NCBI RefSeq assembly: GCF_024756275.1
Contig: NZ_JANUGQ010000007.1
Span: 1-64,000, forward strand
Length of the DNA stretch: 64,000 nucleotides
Source: Streptomyces pyxinae
GTDB taxonomy: Bacteria; Actinomycetota; Actinomycetes; Streptomycetales; Streptomycetaceae
Reading direction: 5' to 3'
The position numbers and the translations under genes were made by a program. This document shows positions 41,545 through 50,136 of the stretch, piece by piece. Each line of letters begins with the position of its first letter. Within the stretch, counting starts at the first letter, position 1. The notes under the pieces are model-generated. The model saw only the letters and a program-made list of their open reading frames with translations. It did not search any database and had not been told where the DNA came from.

Positions 41545-42942
41545 CTACAACACCAGGGAGAGCAGCAGCACGAAGACGATCCCGCAGACCGAGATGATCG
41601 TCTCCATCACCGACCAGGTCTTGACCGTCTGTCCGACGCTCATCCCGAAGTACTCCTTCACCAGCCAGAAGCCCGCGTCGTTGACATGGCTGAAGAAGAG
41701 CGAACCGGCGCCGACGGCCAGCACCAGCAGCGCCGCGTGGGTGGTGGACATGTCGGCGGCCAGCGGCGCCACCAGACCGGCGGCCGAGATGGTGGCCACC
41801 GTGGCGGAGCCGGTCGCCAGCCGGATGGCCACCGCGATCAGCCAGCCCAGCAGCAGCGCGGGGATGGACCAGCTCTTGGAGAAGTCCAGGATCATCTGGC
41901 CCACGCCCACGTCGATCAGGGTCTGCTTGAAGCCGCCGCCGGCGCCGACGATCAGCAGCACCCCGGCGATCGGGGCGAGCGACTTCTCGACGGTGGAGGA
42001 GATCCGCTCCTGGGTGAAGCCGGCCGCCCGGCCCAGCGTGAAGATGCCCACCAGCACCGCCGCGAGCAGGGCGATCAGCGGGGCGCCGATCACATCGGTG
42101 ACCCGCTGGAGGTGGTTCTCCGGGTCGTCGACCACGATCTCGACCAGCGCCTTGACCAGCATCAGCACCACCGGCAGCAGCACGGTGGCGACCGTGGCGC
42201 CGAAGCTCGGACGGCGGTCCAGCTCCTCGGAGGCGCGCTGCGGGATCATCCGGTCGGGGGCCTCGATGTCCACCCAGCGGGCCGCGTACCGGGAGAAGAG
42301 CGGACCGGCGATGATCACGGTCGGCACGGCCACCAGGATGCCCAGCGCCAGCGTCACGCCCAGGTTGGCGCCGATGGCGTCGATGGCGACCAGCGGGCCG
42401 GGGTGCGGCGGGATCAGCCCGTGCATCACCGAGAGGCCGGCCAGCGCCGGGATGCCGATCCGCATCAGCGAGTAGTTGCCGCGCCGGGCGACCAGCAGCA
42501 CCACCGGGATCAGCAGCACGATCCCGACCTCGAAGAAGAGCGGCAGCCCGATCACCGAGGCGATGAGCACCATCGCCCAGGGCATGGCCCGGCCGCCGGC
42601 CCTGGCCAGAATGGTGTCGACGATCTGGTCCGCGCCGCCGGAGTCCGCGAGCAGTTTGCCGAGGACGGCGCCGAGCGCGATCAGCACGCCGACGCCCGCC
42701 ACCGTCGAGCCGAGGCCCGCCGAGAAGGAGGCGATGGCCTTGTCGAGCGGGGCGCCCGCGAACGCGCCCAGCGCCAGCGACCCGATGGTCAGCGCCAGGA
42801 AGGCGTGCAGCTTGAACTTGGTGATGAGCAGGACGATGACGGCGATGCCCGCCAGCACGGCGATGCCGAGCTGGGCGTTGCCCGCCGAGGTGATCGGTTC
42901 GGCGGCGTCCGCTGCCAGCATCTCGACGTTGAGACTGGTCAC
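41545..42942 (-). CDS. gntP: Gluconate:H+ symporter (GntP family)
   Basis: A 465-residue membrane transporter of the GntP family with about twelve to fourteen hydrophobic segments. Family marks are GLGSTVAGVGVLIALGAVLGKLLADSGGADQIVDTI, SVIGLPLFFEVGIVLLIPVVLLVAR, GLSVMHGLIPPHPGPLVAIDAIGAN and VGAGGGFKQTLIDVGVG, together with FFSHVNDAGFWLVKEYF. The start is a GTG at 42942. It lies 71 bases downstream of gluconate kinase on the same strand, with a FadR-type GntR regulator beyond, which makes gluconate uptake the clear role. Confidence 0.93.
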   Translation of the reverse strand: MTSLNVEMLAADAAEPITSAGNAQLGIAVLAGIAVIVLLITKFKLHAFLALTIGSLALGAFAGAPLDKAIASFSAGLGSTVAGVGVLIALGAVLGKLLADSGGADQIVDTILARAGGRAMPWAMVLIASVIGLPLFFEVGIVLLIPVVLLVARRGNYSLMRIGIPALAGLSVMHGLIPPHPGPLVAIDAIGANLGVTLALGILVAVPTVIIAGPLFSRYAARWVDIEAPDRMIPQRASEELDRRPSFGATVATVLLPVVLMLVKALVEIVVDDPENHLQRVTDVIGAPLIALLAAVLVGIFTLGRAAGFTQERISSTVEKSLAPIAGVLLIVGAGGGFKQTLIDVGVGQMILDFSKSWSIPALLLGWLIAVAIRLATGSATVATISAAGLVAPLAADMSTTHAALLVLAVGAGSLFFSHVNDAGFWLVKEYFGMSVGQTVKTWSVMETIISVCGIVFVLLLSLVL

Positions 42943-43013
42943 AGGGGGTCCTAGGGGCTCAGTAGGGGTTCAGTCCGACTGACCGGTCCGACGGGTCAGA
43001 CCGGTCAGGCCGG

Positions 43014-43523
43014 TCAGACCGCCGAACGGCGCAGCCGCGCGGCGGCCCGGTCGGCGATCTCTTCGGGGGTGCCGGACACGTCGACGGCGACGCCGGCCTC
43101 GTCGTCACCCAGCGGCTGCAGGGTGCTGAACTGCGAGTCGAGCAGCGCGGTGGGCATGAAATGGCCCTTGCGCTCGGTCATCCGCCTCCCGATCAGCTCC
43201 CGGTCGCCCGTCAGGTGCAGGAACACCACCCCGGGCGCGGCCGTGCGCAGCCGGTCCCGGTACGCGCGCTTGAGCGCCGAGCAGCTGACCACTCCGCCCC
43301 GTCCCGCCCGGTCGTGCGCCCACTGCCCGATCGCGTCGAGCCAGGGCCACCGGTCGTCGTCGTCCAGCGGGACGCCGGCCGACATCTTGGCGATGTTCGC
43401 CTCGGGGTGGAAGTCGTCGCCCTCCGCGTACGGAAGGCCGAGACGGTCGGCGACCAGCGGACCGATCGTGGTCTTGCCGGTGCCCGCCACGCCCATCACG
43501 ACGACGACTGGGGGGTTCTGCAT
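43014..43523 (-). CDS. gntK: Gluconokinase
   Basis: A 169-residue thermoresistant-type gluconate kinase. The P-loop is GVAGTGKTTIG near residue 11, then LPYAEGDDFHPEANIAKMSAGVPLDDDDRWPWLDAIGQW and the conserved SCSALKRAYRDRLR, RKGHFMPTALLDSQFSTLQPL. It makes 6-phosphogluconate from gluconate and ATP. The ATG at 43523 starts MQNPPVVVVMG; upstream codons are not family-like. Three in-frame TGA codons at 9-base spacing (43016, 43007, 42998 reading leftwards) end the gene, produced by a GGTCAGNCC repeat. Confidence 0.95.
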   Translation of the reverse strand: MQNPPVVVVMGVAGTGKTTIGPLVADRLGLPYAEGDDFHPEANIAKMSAGVPLDDDDRWPWLDAIGQWAHDRAGRGGVVSCSALKRAYRDRLRTAAPGVVFLHLTGDRELIGRRMTERKGHFMPTALLDSQFSTLQPLGDDEAGVAVDVSGTPEEIADRAAARLRRSAV

Positions 43524-43883
43524 GGAAACTGCCTCGCTGTTCTCGCTGTCGTCCTCGACATCGATTCCGTCGCCGCACACTGAAACCCATGTGGTACGAC
43601 GTATTCAAGAGTCTGTGACAAAAAAGTCATACTTTTAAGCACCTGTTGGTCACCTTCCCATGGCGCTCCCTCCCTCTGTCGCTCCGGGTGGCCGCACCGC
43701 CGGCCGCCACCCCGGGAAACCGTCCCGGGACCGTCGGTGAACCGCGCCGAGCTGTCCCTGAAGCGCCGCCGAACCGCCCCGAAGCGGTCCTGGACCACCG
43801 CTGAACCGCCCCGGAGCCCTCCCCGGCCCCTCCCGGAAACCGCTGGTGCCGGAGGCCCTCCCGGCGCGCCGTAGGCTGTGCCC
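43524..43883. promoter_or_regulatory. Divergent regulatory region between gntK and its GntR regulator
   Basis: This 360-base gap contains the most AT-rich patch of the neighbourhood (about 43590-43640), the likely gntK promoter. TGGTACGACGTATTCA (43592-43607) is an imperfect dyad (TGGTAC/GTATTCA) of the form bound by gluconate-type FadR/GntR regulators. The right part (43700-43850) is a degenerate repeat of CTGAACCGCCCCG-like units. No gene was seen. Confidence 0.5.
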
Positions 43884-44585
43884 ATGACGACTCAGGCCAC
43901 GGGGCTCCATACCCATGTGCTGGACACCCTGGGCCTCGCCATCACGGCGGGTGAGTACCCGCCCGGCAGCGTTCTGCGCACCGATGAGCTGGCCCAGCGC
44001 TTCGACGTGTCCCGCACCGTGGTCCGCGAGGTCGTCCGGGTCCTGGAGTCGATGCACCTGGTGGAGTCCCGCCGCCGGGTGGGGGTGACCGTCCGCGCCA
44101 TGGAGGAGTGGAACGTCTACGACCCCCGGGTGATCCGCTGGCGGCTGGCCGGCGCCGACCGCCCCCGGCAGCTCAGGTCCCTCACCGTGCTCCGCTCCGC
44201 CGTCGAGCCGGCCGCCGCCGGTCTGGCCGCCGTCCACGCCACCCCCGAGCAGTGCCGGGAGCTGACCGAGCAGGCGCTCGGCATGGTCGCCACCTCGCGG
44301 GGCAGGCAGCTGGAGGCGTACCTCGTCCATGACATCGCCTTCCACCGGGTGGTCCTCAACGCCAGCGGCAATGAGATGTTCGCCCGGCTCGGTGATGTGG
44401 TGGCCGAGGTGCTCGCCGGCCGCACCCACCACCAGGTGATGTTCGACGACCCCGACCCGGCCGCCGTCACCCTGCATGTCCAGGTGGCGGAGGCGGTACG
44501 GGAGCGGGACGGCCGCCGGGCCGAGGAGCTGACCCGGCAGATCGCCGTCGGCGCCCTCCGGGAGCTGGACGTCCTCGCCCCCTGA
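43884..44585 (+). CDS. gntR: GntR-family (FadR type) gluconate regulator
   Basis: A 233-residue FadR-subfamily regulator. The winged helix is HTHVLDTLGLAITAGEYPPGSVLRTDELAQRFDVSRTVVREVVRVLESMHLVESRRRVGVTVR, and the FCD domain has VLRSAVEPAAAGLAA, HDIAFHRVVLNASGNEMFARLGDVVAEVLAGRTHHQVM and ALHVQVAEAVRERDGRRAEELTRQ-like sequence with the His residues that bind metal and ligand. The ATG at 43884 is preferred over a GTG two codons earlier. Divergent placement from gntK-gntP indicates it represses them until gluconate binds. Confidence 0.88.
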   Translation: MTTQATGLHTHVLDTLGLAITAGEYPPGSVLRTDELAQRFDVSRTVVREVVRVLESMHLVESRRRVGVTVRAMEEWNVYDPRVIRWRLAGADRPRQLRSLTVLRSAVEPAAAGLAAVHATPEQCRELTEQALGMVATSRGRQLEAYLVHDIAFHRVVLNASGNEMFARLGDVVAEVLAGRTHHQVMFDDPDPAAVTLHVQVAEAVRERDGRRAEELTRQIAVGALRELDVLAP

Positions 44586-45224
44586 GCCCGCCCGGCGGCG
44601 GCGCTCCGGGCCGGCGGAACCGGCACCCGGACGGGCCCCCGCGGCGGCGCCAGCTCCGGGCCGACGTGACCGCCGACGGGCCGGGTACGACCGGCCCGCC
44701 CCCGGCCGGTGCCGGTGCCCGGCTCCGGCGCCCGGGCCCGGACGGCGGCCGCCGCCGGCTCCCGGCCCCGTGAACACCCCGGCGGCGGGCCGGGTCGTCA
44801 CGGGGAGTATCGGGACCGGACCGTCCGGCCCGAAGCGTACGGAGCGTGGTGATGCGCGATGAGGCGAGCCGGTCCGCACCCGAGCGCGGGCCCCTCCGGA
44901 GGGATCGGGGGAGGGGCCGGAGTGGCTCTCCCACGGGCCCCGGGGCTCAAAGGGCCCGGAGTGCGGGGGAGTGGACTCCCCGCCGATTGCCGGACCGATC
45001 CGGCCATTTACCCGACAAAGAGCGAGATTCCATGACGTGATCTCAAAAACAGTTCAAACACCCCCGTACGTGATGTCGGCCACAGCCAAAAGTGGCAACG
45101 GGCTGTGACTATGACCTACTGGGCCCGCTCCGCAGGGAGGGGCCCGGACCCTTGCCAGACGGTGGAGCACCCCCTCACCGGCGTACGGCTACCGCACGAC
45201 CCCTCACCCAAAGGCGACTACTAG
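44586..45224. promoter_or_regulatory. Long upstream region of the amino acid permease
   Basis: A 639-base region without a supported gene. The left half is very GC-rich with short Pro/Arg/Gly-coding frames that I reject. From about 45040 the composition becomes ordinary (ATCTCAAAAACAGTTCAAAC), suiting a promoter for the permease. A GGGCCC-containing inverted repeat (about 45121-45147) could form a leader hairpin. The ribosome site before 45225 is weak (AAAGGCGAC). Confidence 0.5.
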
Positions 45225-46691
45225 ATGAGTGACCGCACCATGCCTGCGGCCGACACCCCGACCCCGGGTCTCTCCGGGACGGCGGGCGCCCCCCACATCG
45301 ACGCCGGTGACGCCGGTTACAGCAAGGACCTCAAGTCCCGCCACATCAACATGATCGCCATCGGCGGCGCGATCGGCACCGGGCTCTTCCTCGGCGCCGG
45401 CGGCCGGCTGGCGGGCGCGGGACCCTCGCTGGCCGTCGCGTACGCCGTCTGCGGCGTCTTCGCCTTCTTCGTCGTCCGCGCGCTGGGCGAGCTCGTCCTC
45501 TACCGCCCGTCCTCCGGCGCCTTCGTCAGCTACGCCCGTGAGTTCATGGGCGAGAAGGGCGCCTACACCGCCGGCTGGCTGTACTTCCTCAACTGGTCGA
45601 CCACCGCGGTCGCGGACATCACCGCCGCCGCCACCTACGCCCACTTCTGGGCCATGTTCAGCGACATCCCGCAGTGGATCCTGGCCATGATCGCCCTGGC
45701 CGTGGTGCTCACCGCCAACCTCATCTCGGTGAAGTACTTCGGCGAGATGGAGTTCTGGTTCGCGATCATCAAGGTCGCCGCGCTGGTGATCTTCATGCTG
45801 GTCGGCATCTACCTGGTGGTCACCCAGCACGAGGTCGGCGGCCACACCCCGGGCCTCGCCACCATCACCGACAGCGGCGGCATCTTCCCGATGGGCATGC
45901 TGCCGATGCTGATGGTGGTCCAGGGCGTGGTCTTCGCCTACGCCTCCGTGGAGCTCTGCGGTGTCGCGGCGGGTGAGACCGAGAGCCCCGAGAAGATCAT
46001 GCCGAAGGCGATCAACTCGATCATGTGGCGGGTCGGCCTCTTCTACGTCGGCTCCGTCGTGCTGCTGGCGCTGCTGCTGCCGTACACCTCCTACTCGGCC
46101 GACCAGAGCCCGTTCGTCACCGTCTTCGACAAGCTCGGCGTGCCGGGCGCGGCCGGTGTGATGAACCTGGTGGTGCTGACCGCCGCCCTCTCCAGCCTGA
46201 ACTCCGGCCTCTACTCCACCGGCCGCATCCTGCGCTCGATGGCCATGTCCGGCTCGGCGCCCAAGTTCACCGGCCTGATGAACAAGGGCCAGGTGCCCTA
46301 CGGCGGCATCCTGCTCACCGCCGGCTTCGGCGTGCTGGGCGTGGCGCTCAACGCCTTCGTGCCGGACGACGCCTTCGAGATCGTGCTGAACCTCGCCTCC
46401 ATCGGCATCCTCGGCACCTGGGCGATGATCATGCTCTGCTCGCTGCTGTTCTGGAACCGCTCCAAGGAAGGCGCGGTCGAGCGGCCCTCGTACAAGCTGC
46501 CCTGGGCGCCGTACACCCAGATCGCCACGCTGGTCTTCCTCGCCACCGTTGTCGTGCTGATGTGGTGGGGTGGCGGTGTCGGCCGTACCACCGTCAACTG
46601 CCTGCCGCTGATCGCGGCCGCCCTGGTCGGCGGCTGGTTCATGGTCCGCAAGCGGGTCCTGGCGCTCGCCGCCGGCCGCGCCGAGGACTGA
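45225..46691 (+). CDS. Amino acid permease (AnsP/GabP type, APC family)
   Basis: A 488-residue amino acid permease of the APC superfamily with twelve predicted helices. The first helix carries the substrate signature [25 protein letters not shown], then [51 protein letters not shown] and [29 protein letters not shown] with the conserved Glu-Thr. The sequence is closest to L-asparagine and GABA/Lys-type transporters, but the exact amino acid cannot be told. The N-terminal 40 residues are cytoplasmic. The gene stands alone, and a hairpin terminator follows at 46740. Confidence 0.92.
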   Translation: MSDRTMPAADTPTPGLSGTAGAPHIDAGDAGYSKDLKSRHINMIAIGGAIGTGLFLGAGGRLAGAGPSLAVAYAVCGVFAFFVVRALGELVLYRPSSGAFVSYAREFMGEKGAYTAGWLYFLNWSTTAVADITAAATYAHFWAMFSDIPQWILAMIALAVVLTANLISVKYFGEMEFWFAIIKVAALVIFMLVGIYLVVTQHEVGGHTPGLATITDSGGIFPMGMLPMLMVVQGVVFAYASVELCGVAAGETESPEKIMPKAINSIMWRVGLFYVGSVVLLALLLPYTSYSADQSPFVTVFDKLGVPGAAGVMNLVVLTAALSSLNSGLYSTGRILRSMAMSGSAPKFTGLMNKGQVPYGGILLTAGFGVLGVALNAFVPDDAFEIVLNLASIGILGTWAMIMLCSLLFWNRSKEGAVERPSYKLPWAPYTQIATLVFLATVVVLMWWGGGVGRTTVNCLPLIAAALVGGWFMVRKRVLALAAGRAED

Positions 46692-46739
46692 GCGGGGACC
46701 GAGCCGAGGGCTGAGCCGCCCCGACGTCCCCTTCCCGCA

Positions 46740-46765
46740 GCCCCCGCCGGTCCGCCGGCGGGGGC
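46740..46765 (+). terminator. Hairpin after the permease
   Basis: An 11-bp perfect stem, GCCCCCGCCGG with CCGGCGGGGGC, and a TCCG tetraloop lie 49 bases after the permease stop. The stem is extremely GC-rich. Confidence 0.78.
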
Positions 46766-46768
46766 CGC

Positions 46769-47015
46769 GCGCGTCGTACGCCCATGACGAGGGCCGTGTG
46801 CGTCGTACGGCCCGGGTCGGAGGCCGCGCGCGTCATACGGCCCGGGTCAGGGCCTACGGCCCGGGTCAGGGCCGCCGTGCCTGGTACGGCCCCTGGTGGA
46901 GGCCGGGTGTGTCGTACGCCGTGACGAGGGCGGCGTGGGCGCGCGGGTCGTACGCCCATGGCCAGTCCGCGCGCGTCGTGCGCCCGTGGCGAGGCCGCGC
47001 GCGTCGTAAGGACCC
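46769..47015. repeat. Degenerate tandem repeat of about 30 bases, roughly nine units
   Basis: Units have the form GGCCGCGCGCGTCGTACGSCC followed by a variable CATGACGA or GGGTCGGA end; full or partial copies begin near 46769, 46791, 46822, 46850, 46870, 46900, 46930, 46965 and 46992 by eye. The array fills the gap between the permease terminator and the promoter of the formaldehyde-detoxification genes. No gene was seen. Confidence 0.7.
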
Positions 47016-47100
47016 CTTCCCGGGACCGGTGCCGCGACAGGGAATAGTGGTCCCGTACACGAGCACCATGACTGACCATCGGGAGAAGGGAACGCGCAGC

Positions 47101-48186
47101 ATGACGCAGCAGGTCCAGGGGGTCGTCGCGCCGGGCCGGGACGAGCCGGTGCGGGTCGAGACGATCGTGATCCCCGACCCCGGCCCGGGCGAGGCCGTGG
47201 TGAAGGTCCAGGCGTGCGGGGTCTGCCACACCGACCTGCACTACAAGCAGGGCGGCATCAACGACGACTTCCCCTTCCTCCTCGGCCATGAGGCCGCCGG
47301 TGTGGTCGAGTCGGTGGGCGAGGGCGTCACCGACGTGGCCCCCGGCGACTTCGTGATCCTCAACTGGCGTGCCGTGTGCGGCCAGTGCCGGGCCTGTCTG
47401 CGCGGCCGGCCGTGGTACTGCTTCGACACCCACAACGCCCGGCAGAAGATGACCCTCACCGACGGCACCGAGCTGTCCCCGGCGCTCGGCATCGGTGCCT
47501 TCGCCGAGAAGACCCTGGTCGCCGCCGGGCAGTGCACCAAGGTCGATCCGGCCGTCGCCCCCTCCGTCGCCGGGCTGCTGGGCTGCGGGGTGATGGCCGG
47601 CATCGGCGCCGCCATCAACACCGGCCAGGTGGGCCGGGGCGACTCGGTCGCGGTCATCGGCTGCGGTGGCGTCGGGGACGCGGCGGTGGTCGGCGCCCGG
47701 CTGGCCGGCGCGGCCCGGATCATCGCCGTGGACATCGACGACCGGAAGCTGGCCAAGGCCCGGGAGATGGGCGCCACCCACACCGTCAACTCCCGTACCG
47801 ACGACCCGGTGGAGGCGATCCGCGAGCTGACCGGCGGCTTCGGCGCCGATGTGGTCATCGAGGCGGTCGGCCGCCCGGAGACGTACCGGCAGGCGTTCTA
47901 CGCCCGCGATCTGGCCGGCACCGTCGTGCTGGTCGGCGTGCCGACCCCGGAGATGAAGCTGGAGCTGCCGCTGCTCGACGTCTTCGGGCGCGGCGGGGCG
48001 CTCAAGTCGTCCTGGTACGGCGACTGTCTGCCCTCCCGGGACTTCCCGATGCTGATCGACCTCCACCAGCAGGGCCGGATCGACCTGGCCGCCTTCGTCA
48101 CCGAGACCATCGGCCTCGGGGACGTGGAGCACGCCTTCGCCCGGATGCACGAGGGCGATGTGCTGCGCTCGGTGGTGGTGTTCTGA
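47101..48186 (+). CDS. S-(hydroxymethyl)mycothiol dehydrogenase
   Basis: A 361-residue zinc alcohol dehydrogenase of class III, of the actinobacterial mycothiol-dependent formaldehyde dehydrogenase type. Cys42 in ACGVCHTD and His63-Glu64 in LGHEAAG bind catalytic zinc; the structural zinc cluster is [15 protein letters not shown]; the cofactor motif is [28 protein letters not shown], specific for NAD. The end [24 protein letters not shown] is characteristic. It oxidises the mycothiol adduct of formaldehyde to S-formylmycothiol. The ATG at 47101 follows GAGAAGGGA. The next gene overlaps it by one base and encodes a beta-lactamase-fold hydrolase, the usual partner. Confidence 0.93.
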   Translation: MTQQVQGVVAPGRDEPVRVETIVIPDPGPGEAVVKVQACGVCHTDLHYKQGGINDDFPFLLGHEAAGVVESVGEGVTDVAPGDFVILNWRAVCGQCRACLRGRPWYCFDTHNARQKMTLTDGTELSPALGIGAFAEKTLVAAGQCTKVDPAVAPSVAGLLGCGVMAGIGAAINTGQVGRGDSVAVIGCGGVGDAAVVGARLAGAARIIAVDIDDRKLAKAREMGATHTVNSRTDDPVEAIRELTGGFGADVVIEAVGRPETYRQAFYARDLAGTVVLVGVPTPEMKLELPLLDVFGRGGALKSSWYGDCLPSRDFPMLIDLHQQGRIDLAAFVTETIGLGDVEHAFARMHEGDVLRSVVVF

Positions 48187-48815
48187 TGGCGGCCCGCGTC
48201 GACCACCTGGTCACCTCCGGCACCTTCTCGCTCGACGGCGGCACCTGGGACGTCGACAACAACGTCTGGATCGTGGGTGACGACAGCGAGGCGATCGTCA
48301 TCGACGCCGCCCATGACGCCGACGCCATCCTGACCGCCCTGAACGGCCGGACCCTCCGGGCGATCGTCTGCACCCACGCCCATGACGACCACATCGACGC
48401 CGCGCCCGCCCTGGCCGACGCCACCGGCGCGCCGGTGCTGCTCCACCCCGAGGACCTGCCGCTCTGGCGGCTCACCCACCCGGACCGGAGCCCGGACGGG
48501 GAACTGGCCGACGGGCAGGTCCTCACCGTCGCGGGCACCGAGCTGACCGTGCTGCACACTCCGGGCCACGCCCCCGGGGCCGTCTGTCTGTACGCCCCCG
48601 GGCTCGCCACCGTCTTCACCGGCGACACCCTCTTCCAGGGCGGCCCGGGCGCCACCGGCCGGTCCTTCTCGGACTTCCCGACCATCATCGACTCGCTCCG
48701 CGCCCGGCTGCTCACCCTGCCTCCCGAGACGGAGGTGCGCACCGGCCACGGCGACTCCACGACCATCGGTGCCGAGGCCCCGCACCTGGAGGAGTGGGTC
48801 GACCGGGGCCACTGA
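48186..48815 (+). CDS. MBL-fold hydrolase, mycothiol pathway partner
   Basis: A 209-residue metallo-beta-lactamase-fold protein. The zinc site THAHDDHID (His64, His66, Asp68, His69) is complete; HTPGHAPGAVCLY and FTGDTLFQGGPGATGRS supply the further His and Asp ligands. Its ATG shares one base with the stop of the mycothiol dehydrogenase (TGATG), so the two are translationally coupled. It probably hydrolyses S-formylmycothiol or a related thioester, completing formaldehyde removal. This fits the recurrent actinobacterial gene pair, though the reaction is inferred from context. Confidence 0.9.
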   Translation: MAARVDHLVTSGTFSLDGGTWDVDNNVWIVGDDSEAIVIDAAHDADAILTALNGRTLRAIVCTHAHDDHIDAAPALADATGAPVLLHPEDLPLWRLTHPDRSPDGELADGQVLTVAGTELTVLHTPGHAPGAVCLYAPGLATVFTGDTLFQGGPGATGRSFSDFPTIIDSLRARLLTLPPETEVRTGHGDSTTIGAEAPHLEEWVDRGH

Positions 48816-48922
48816 CCCCGGCCGCCGGCCGCCGCGCGGAGGGACCCCCTCCCGCCCGGTGGCCGGCGGGGGTCACCGGGACGCCGGCCGCCGCGCCCCA
48901 CCGGGACGGCGGCCGGCGGGGA

Positions 48923-49876
48923 TCACCCCTCCGCCCTCTCCGTCTCCCACCCGCCCCACTCCAGCGCCTGTCCGCTCCGGAACCGCAGCTCCTCCCCGGA
49001 CACCGGATCGGTGAACTCCAGCTCCCGGGCCAGCAGCCGCAGCGGCCGCCCGAAGTCCTCGGGGGCGTCGTCCCGCACCTCCGGATAGAGCGGATCGTCC
49101 AGGATCGGCACCCCCAGGGACGCCATGTGCACCCGCAGCTGATGGGTCCGCCCGGTGCGCGGCTCCAGCCGGTAGCGGGCCAGTCCGCCGCGGCGCTCGA
49201 CCAGATCGATCCGGCTCTCGCTGTTCGGCTCGCCCGGCACCTCGTACGCCGCCCGCACCCCTCGTTCCTTCACGATCCGGCTGCGCACCGTCACCGGCAG
49301 CGCGATACCGGGATCGTACGGCGCCAGCGCCTCGTACCCCTTGCTCACCCGGCGGTCGCGGAACAGCGTCTGGTACGCCCCCCGGTCCTCCGGCCGTACG
49401 ACGAAGAGCACCAGGCCCGCGGTCAACCGGTCCAGCCGGTGCGCGGGCTGGAGCGCCGGCACCCCCAGCTCCCGGCGGAGCCGCGCCAGAGCGGTGTCGG
49501 TGACATGGCTGCCGCGCGGCGTCGTCGCCAGGAAGTGCGGCTTGTCGGCCACCACGATCCGCTCGTCCCGGTACACCACCCCCACCGGGAACGGCACCGG
49601 CTCCTCGGCCGGGAGGTCCCGGTGGAACCAGAGGCACCGCCCGGCCTCGTACGGCTCGTCCGCCGCCACCGGCCGCCCGTCGGCCCCCACGAACCGACCC
49701 TCCGCCAGCATCGCGGCCACCCGCTCCGCCCCGATCGCCCCCGCGTACCGGGCGACCAGATGATCCCCCACCCGCCCCCACACCCCGCCCGGATCCGCCG
49801 GCAACCGCACCCGCACCGCGTCGATCCCGTCCCGCTGCCCCAACGGCGCCCCCGGCGCCCTCCGTCTCCCACGCAC
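48923..49876 (-). CDS. RluA-family rRNA pseudouridine synthase
   Basis: A 317-residue pseudouridine synthase. The catalytic motif PAHRLDRLTAGLVLF contains the essential Asp. DERIVVADKPHFLATTPRG precedes it, and RLEPRTGRTHQLRVHMASLGVPILDDPLYPE closes the active site, as in RluA/RluC enzymes. The N-terminal 90 residues form the usual extra domain before the catalytic one. It begins at a GTG (49876) behind a G-rich stretch. It converts uridines in rRNA or tRNA and is a housekeeping-type gene. The 260 bases upstream lead into the RiPP cluster. Confidence 0.9.
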   Translation of the reverse strand: MRGRRRAPGAPLGQRDGIDAVRVRLPADPGGVWGRVGDHLVARYAGAIGAERVAAMLAEGRFVGADGRPVAADEPYEAGRCLWFHRDLPAEEPVPFPVGVVYRDERIVVADKPHFLATTPRGSHVTDTALARLRRELGVPALQPAHRLDRLTAGLVLFVVRPEDRGAYQTLFRDRRVSKGYEALAPYDPGIALPVTVRSRIVKERGVRAAYEVPGEPNSESRIDLVERRGGLARYRLEPRTGRTHQLRVHMASLGVPILDDPLYPEVRDDAPEDFGRPLRLLARELEFTDPVSGEELRFRSGQALEWGGWETERAEG

Positions 49877-50136
49877 CCCCCAACCCTAGGCCCGCCGCCG
49901 GCCCGGCCCGTACGGCCGGGCAAGCTGCCCGTGCCGCTGGTCGGCGAGGTCGGGGCGGGTGGCCTGCTCCAGGAAGCATCGCGTGCGGCGCCCAGTGGCG
50001 TAGGGCAACGTATCGGCGGCAAGGGTGCGATCCTGTATCCGGCCGATCCCGAGTCCGTAGACGCGGGTGGTGCCGTCCAGCGCTGCGCCGCGGAGACGAC
50101 GCCCGCGTCGGTTCCTCAGCTTGCGGACGGTACGGG
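49877..50136. other. Cluster boundary with possible gene remnant
   Basis: This 260-base gap separates the pseudouridine synthase from the RiPP operon. On the minus strand one frame (about 50105-49920) reads with strongly G/C-ending codons, as ALDGTTRVYGLGIGRIQDRT followed by LAADTLPYATGRRTRCFLEQ, without a usable start and overrunning the neighbour's promoter. It looks like the leftover of a degraded gene and may mark an insertion junction. I do not recognise the family. Confidence 0.4.

Noticed and set aside
44586..45224. Short plus- and minus-strand frames (for example 44846-45040)
   Set aside because: Their translations are Arg/Gly/Pro-rich without family features, and the region better fits a promoter.
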